DNA of 64,000 bases from Sphingomonas albertensis. Its GTDB lineage: Bacteria > Pseudomonadota > Alphaproteobacteria > Sphingomonadales > Sphingomonadaceae. This document shows, one piece after another, positions 62,089 to 64,000 of this stretch (position 1 is the stretch's first letter; each line of letters opens with the position of its first letter). The notes under the pieces were generated by a model. It did not search any database, was not told where the DNA came from, and was given only the letters and a program-made list of their open reading frames with translations. The translations under genes were made by a program, and so were the position numbers. Location of the stretch: assembly GCF_014358075.1 (NCBI RefSeq), contig NZ_JACONT010000004.1:62001-126000 (forward strand). Reading direction: 5' to 3'.

Positions 62089-63507
62089 ATGATCACGCGT
62101 AGCATAGATAATAGATTCGTCGTTCTGACGGAAAGCGATCTTCATGCCGTGTTTGATCGATCGTCTCTGGCAGTGTCAGTGGGGCGTGGTGACGCTCATC
62201 TTCCAGAACTCAGCCCACGCCACGATCCGCCACCTGCAAATGCCGAGGGGCCCGTGCTTGATCGTCGCCCCGCGCTTCTGCCGCTGATCTTCGGATCGGA
62301 CAATGCCGATGTCGGGCGACCTCGCCTTGGCCGCTTCACGATCAACATCAGCAATGCCTGCAACCTCGTCTGTTCCTATTGCTACGCGGATCACGGACTG
62401 TATCACGCCGCCCGGTCGCTGATGTCGGTCGATCGCGCGCGCCAGATCGTCGACCGGGTCAGCGCGATGTACGGACGGATCGAGACCGTCCACCTCTTCG
62501 GCGGCGAACCGCTGATGAACGTGAAGGCGATCGACGCGATCGGCGAGGCGTTCGAGGGCGCGGTGGCGACGGGGCGACTCGCCAAGATGCCGCAGTTCGT
62601 CGCCACCACCAACGGCACGCTGTGCGGCGCGCGCGTGGTCGCCGCGCTGGTTCGCTGGAAGGTTGCGCTGACGGTCAGCTGGGACGGCCCCGATGCGATC
62701 CACGATGTCGTCCGCCCGACCGCGAGCGGCAAGCGGAGTTCGCAACTGCTGCGCCGGTCGCTCGACGTGTTTCGCGCGGCCGGGATCCCGTTCGAGTTCG
62801 AATGCACGTTCAGCCGCGCGCATATCGACGCAGGCATGACGGTGGTCGACCTGATGGGGTTCTTCGCCGACGTGACGGACGATCGCGTCATCCACATCGC
62901 GCCCGCCTTCCTGCCCGACAACGACCGCGACGAGACCGCGTTGGGATCGGGCATCTTCGATCATCAGGCCGACTGGCAGCAATGGTCGGTCGGCATGGGC
63001 GATCTGGTGCCGCAATATCGCGCCGCCGCGCGCGCGACGATCGACAACGTCGTGGCCGGCAAAGGCCCGTTGCTGGAGTTCGCGGTGCGGATCATCGAGC
63101 AGATCGACGAGCGCCGCGCCTCGACCACCTACTGCCCGGCGTTCTTCAACCAGTTGTCGATCGCGGCCGACGGATCGGTGTTCCCCTGCTTCATGTTCAT
63201 CGGCGACGATCGTTTCCGGCTCGGCAACATCTTCACCGACAGCTTTCCGACCGAGGACAGCCGCCGCGTCTTCGCTCGCTATTTCGACGAATTCGGTGAG
63301 GGCGGCATCGGCAGCGACACTTGGTACGCGCCGCTGGCCAGCGGGTGCATCGCGGGCGACGCGATCGTCACCGGCTCGTTCGGGCGTCGCGCGCTCGGAC
63401 CGATCTTCGAAGCGATGGCGGAGGAATGCCTGATGGGGTTCGCCCGCCACGCGTCACCCCATCCCGACACGGTGCCGGGATCAACCAAGGAGACCGTCGA
63501 TGCCTGA
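62089..63507 (+). CDS. Radical SAM/SPASM-like peptide maturase
   Basis: The 472-residue protein has the radical SAM CX3CX2C (CNLVCSYCYA, Cys91, 95, 98) followed by the DHGLYH segment that resembles QhpD- and SCIFF-type peptide maturases. It also has the GGEP motif (138-141) and a C-terminal region with Cys349 and Cys367 (YCPAFFNQLSIAADGSVFPC). Cys420 and Cys447 may complete a reduced auxiliary iron-sulfur site. It should cleave SAM to make a carbon- or sulfur-linked crosslink in a peptide. The gene starts after TGAGGGG and ends 8 bases inside a Cys/Gly-rich small gene, a typical RiPP arrangement. Its exact subfamily is uncertain. The 261-base upstream gap holds only the promoters. Confidence 0.88.
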   Translation: MITRSIDNRFVVLTESDLHAVFDRSSLAVSVGRGDAHLPELSPRHDPPPANAEGPVLDRRPALLPLIFGSDNADVGRPRLGRFTINISNACNLVCSYCYADHGLYHAARSLMSVDRARQIVDRVSAMYGRIETVHLFGGEPLMNVKAIDAIGEAFEGAVATGRLAKMPQFVATTNGTLCGARVVAALVRWKVALTVSWDGPDAIHDVVRPTASGKRSSQLLRRSLDVFRAAGIPFEFECTFSRAHIDAGMTVVDLMGFFADVTDDRVIHIAPAFLPDNDRDETALGSGIFDHQADWQQWSVGMGDLVPQYRAAARATIDNVVAGKGPLLEFAVRIIEQIDERRASTTYCPAFFNQLSIAADGSVFPCFMFIGDDRFRLGNIFTDSFPTEDSRRVFARYFDEFGEGGIGSDTWYAPLASGCIAGDAIVTGSFGRRALGPIFEAMAEECLMGFARHASPHPDTVPGSTKETVDA

Positions 63508-63766
63508 GTCAAACCGAGTCGCGCAGGCTGTGCTGCGTGAAGTGCCGATCGGCAAATTGTCGTCATTCATCAGGACCATCAAACCGGGCGGCGAAGTCGC
63601 GATGGGCGATGGCTGCGGTGGAGGCTGCGGCGGAGGAGCGGGTTGTATCGATCAGTTCGGCCATACCGGCATCGACCAGACCGTGTTTGCGAAGGCGCTG
63701 CACAACAAGACCGCACTGACGGCCGCGCTGCAGACCGAAGTGAAGACGGCGCTCAATCACCTGTAG
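63500..63766 (+). CDS. Candidate RiPP precursor peptide (Cys/Gly-rich)
   Basis: This 88-residue peptide overlaps the maturase stop by 8 bases. Its N-terminal half (SNRVAQAVLREVPIGKLSSF) looks like a leader. The core GDGCGGGCGGGAGC (residues 36-49, Cys39, Cys43, Cys49, with Asp37 and Asp51 nearby) is what a thioether-forming radical SAM enzyme could modify. The final segment (GIDQTVFAKALHNKTALTAAL then QTEVKTALNHL) is helical. I know no identical family; identity as substrate is inferred from context. Confidence 0.75.
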   Translation: MPESNRVAQAVLREVPIGKLSSFIRTIKPGGEVAMGDGCGGGCGGGAGCIDQFGHTGIDQTVFAKALHNKTALTAALQTEVKTALNHL

Positions 63767-63810
63767 GTCAGGCGTCGGCTACGCCCGTCAACGACGGGTG
63801 TGCGAACGAG

Positions 63811-63850
63811 GCGACCGCCCTGCCTTTGTGGCTGGGCGGCCGTCCTGGTT
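63811..63850 (+). terminator. Possible terminator after the RiPP candidate
   Basis: CCGCCC (63815-63820) can pair with GGGCGG (63834-63839), followed by CCTGGTTTTG. It is a modest hairpin with a short T run. The remaining 150 bases to the window end contain no recognisable gene. Confidence 0.35.
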
Positions 63851-64000
63851 TTGATCCGTTCCGGCAACCATCGCAGCCGATTGAAACGCTCTATTGCAAA
63901 CGAGACGCAAGTGCATATGCCTTAAGGGTGGATTTGCTGGCCGCCCTGTGCTTTACGCCCAACCAATTCCCGAGTTTCCTAAAAATTGCGTGGAGCCTTC

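Overview
The window is a high-GC, densely coding chromosome segment of a sphingomonad (Alphaproteobacteria, Sphingomonadales; probably Sphingomonas or a close relative). The assignment rests on the gene order ppsR-oriC-hemE, mnmE-mnmG-rsmG-parA-parB and lptE-holA beside leuS, on an HWE-type sensor kinase, on carotenoid hydroxylase CrtZ, on a COQ9 protein, and on a GTTC-N7-GTTC SOS box of the alphaproteobacterial type. I see no prophage, insertion sequence, transposase, CRISPR array or rRNA operon. One tRNA, tRNA-Leu(GAG), is present.

Layout. 1-4.5 kb holds the tail of a bifunctional penicillin-binding protein, a YgjP-like metallohydrolase, a Sco1-type copper chaperone, an ankyrin protein, SOS-controlled mmcB and a cell-wall hydrolase. 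4.6-10.4 kb is a minus-strand run (ppsR, maf, aroE, coaE, dnaQ, hpf, ptsN, a thioesterase, DUF1491) leading away from a compact DnaA-box cluster at 10.44-10.76 kb, which I read as the chromosomal replication origin. To its right the plus strand carries hemE-hemJ, rho, terC and then mnmE-mnmG-rsmG-parA-parB. Three strong parS sites lie at 7.96, 17.78 and 20.22 kb. 22-27 kb is a minus-strand operon DUF3576-leuS-lptE-holA. 28-38.5 kb holds small-metabolism genes (yggS, a HAD phosphatase, ribA, xth), a MATE exporter and the ftsE-ftsX-ydcF-plsC operon. 38.6-43.3 kb is amino-acid metabolism (hisC-tyrA; metX-GNAT-metW). 43.3-49.8 kb holds a response regulator and HWE kinase, ssb, feoAB, COQ9 and a drug/metabolite transporter. 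49.9-53.5 kb has an Old Yellow Enzyme and several small unknowns. 53.5-57.8 kb is the riboflavin operon ribD-ribE-ribBA-ribH preceded by tonB. 58.3-61.8 kb has gltX, prs, a PilZ protein and crtZ. 62.1-63.8 kb ends the window with a radical SAM maturase translationally overlapping an 88-residue Cys/Gly-rich peptide, a candidate ribosomally synthesised and modified peptide (RiPP) system whose remaining genes may lie just outside.

Genes are tightly packed and often coupled by 4-base overlaps (ATGA, GTGA, TTGA and, in one case, apparently CTGA). Most gaps are filled by dispersed two-armed palindromic elements belonging to several sequence families. A related element sits in frame inside leuS. Three genes (hemE, one ydcF-like gene, ribD) lack an ATG, GTG or TTG at the position their family requires and instead have an in-frame CTG there.
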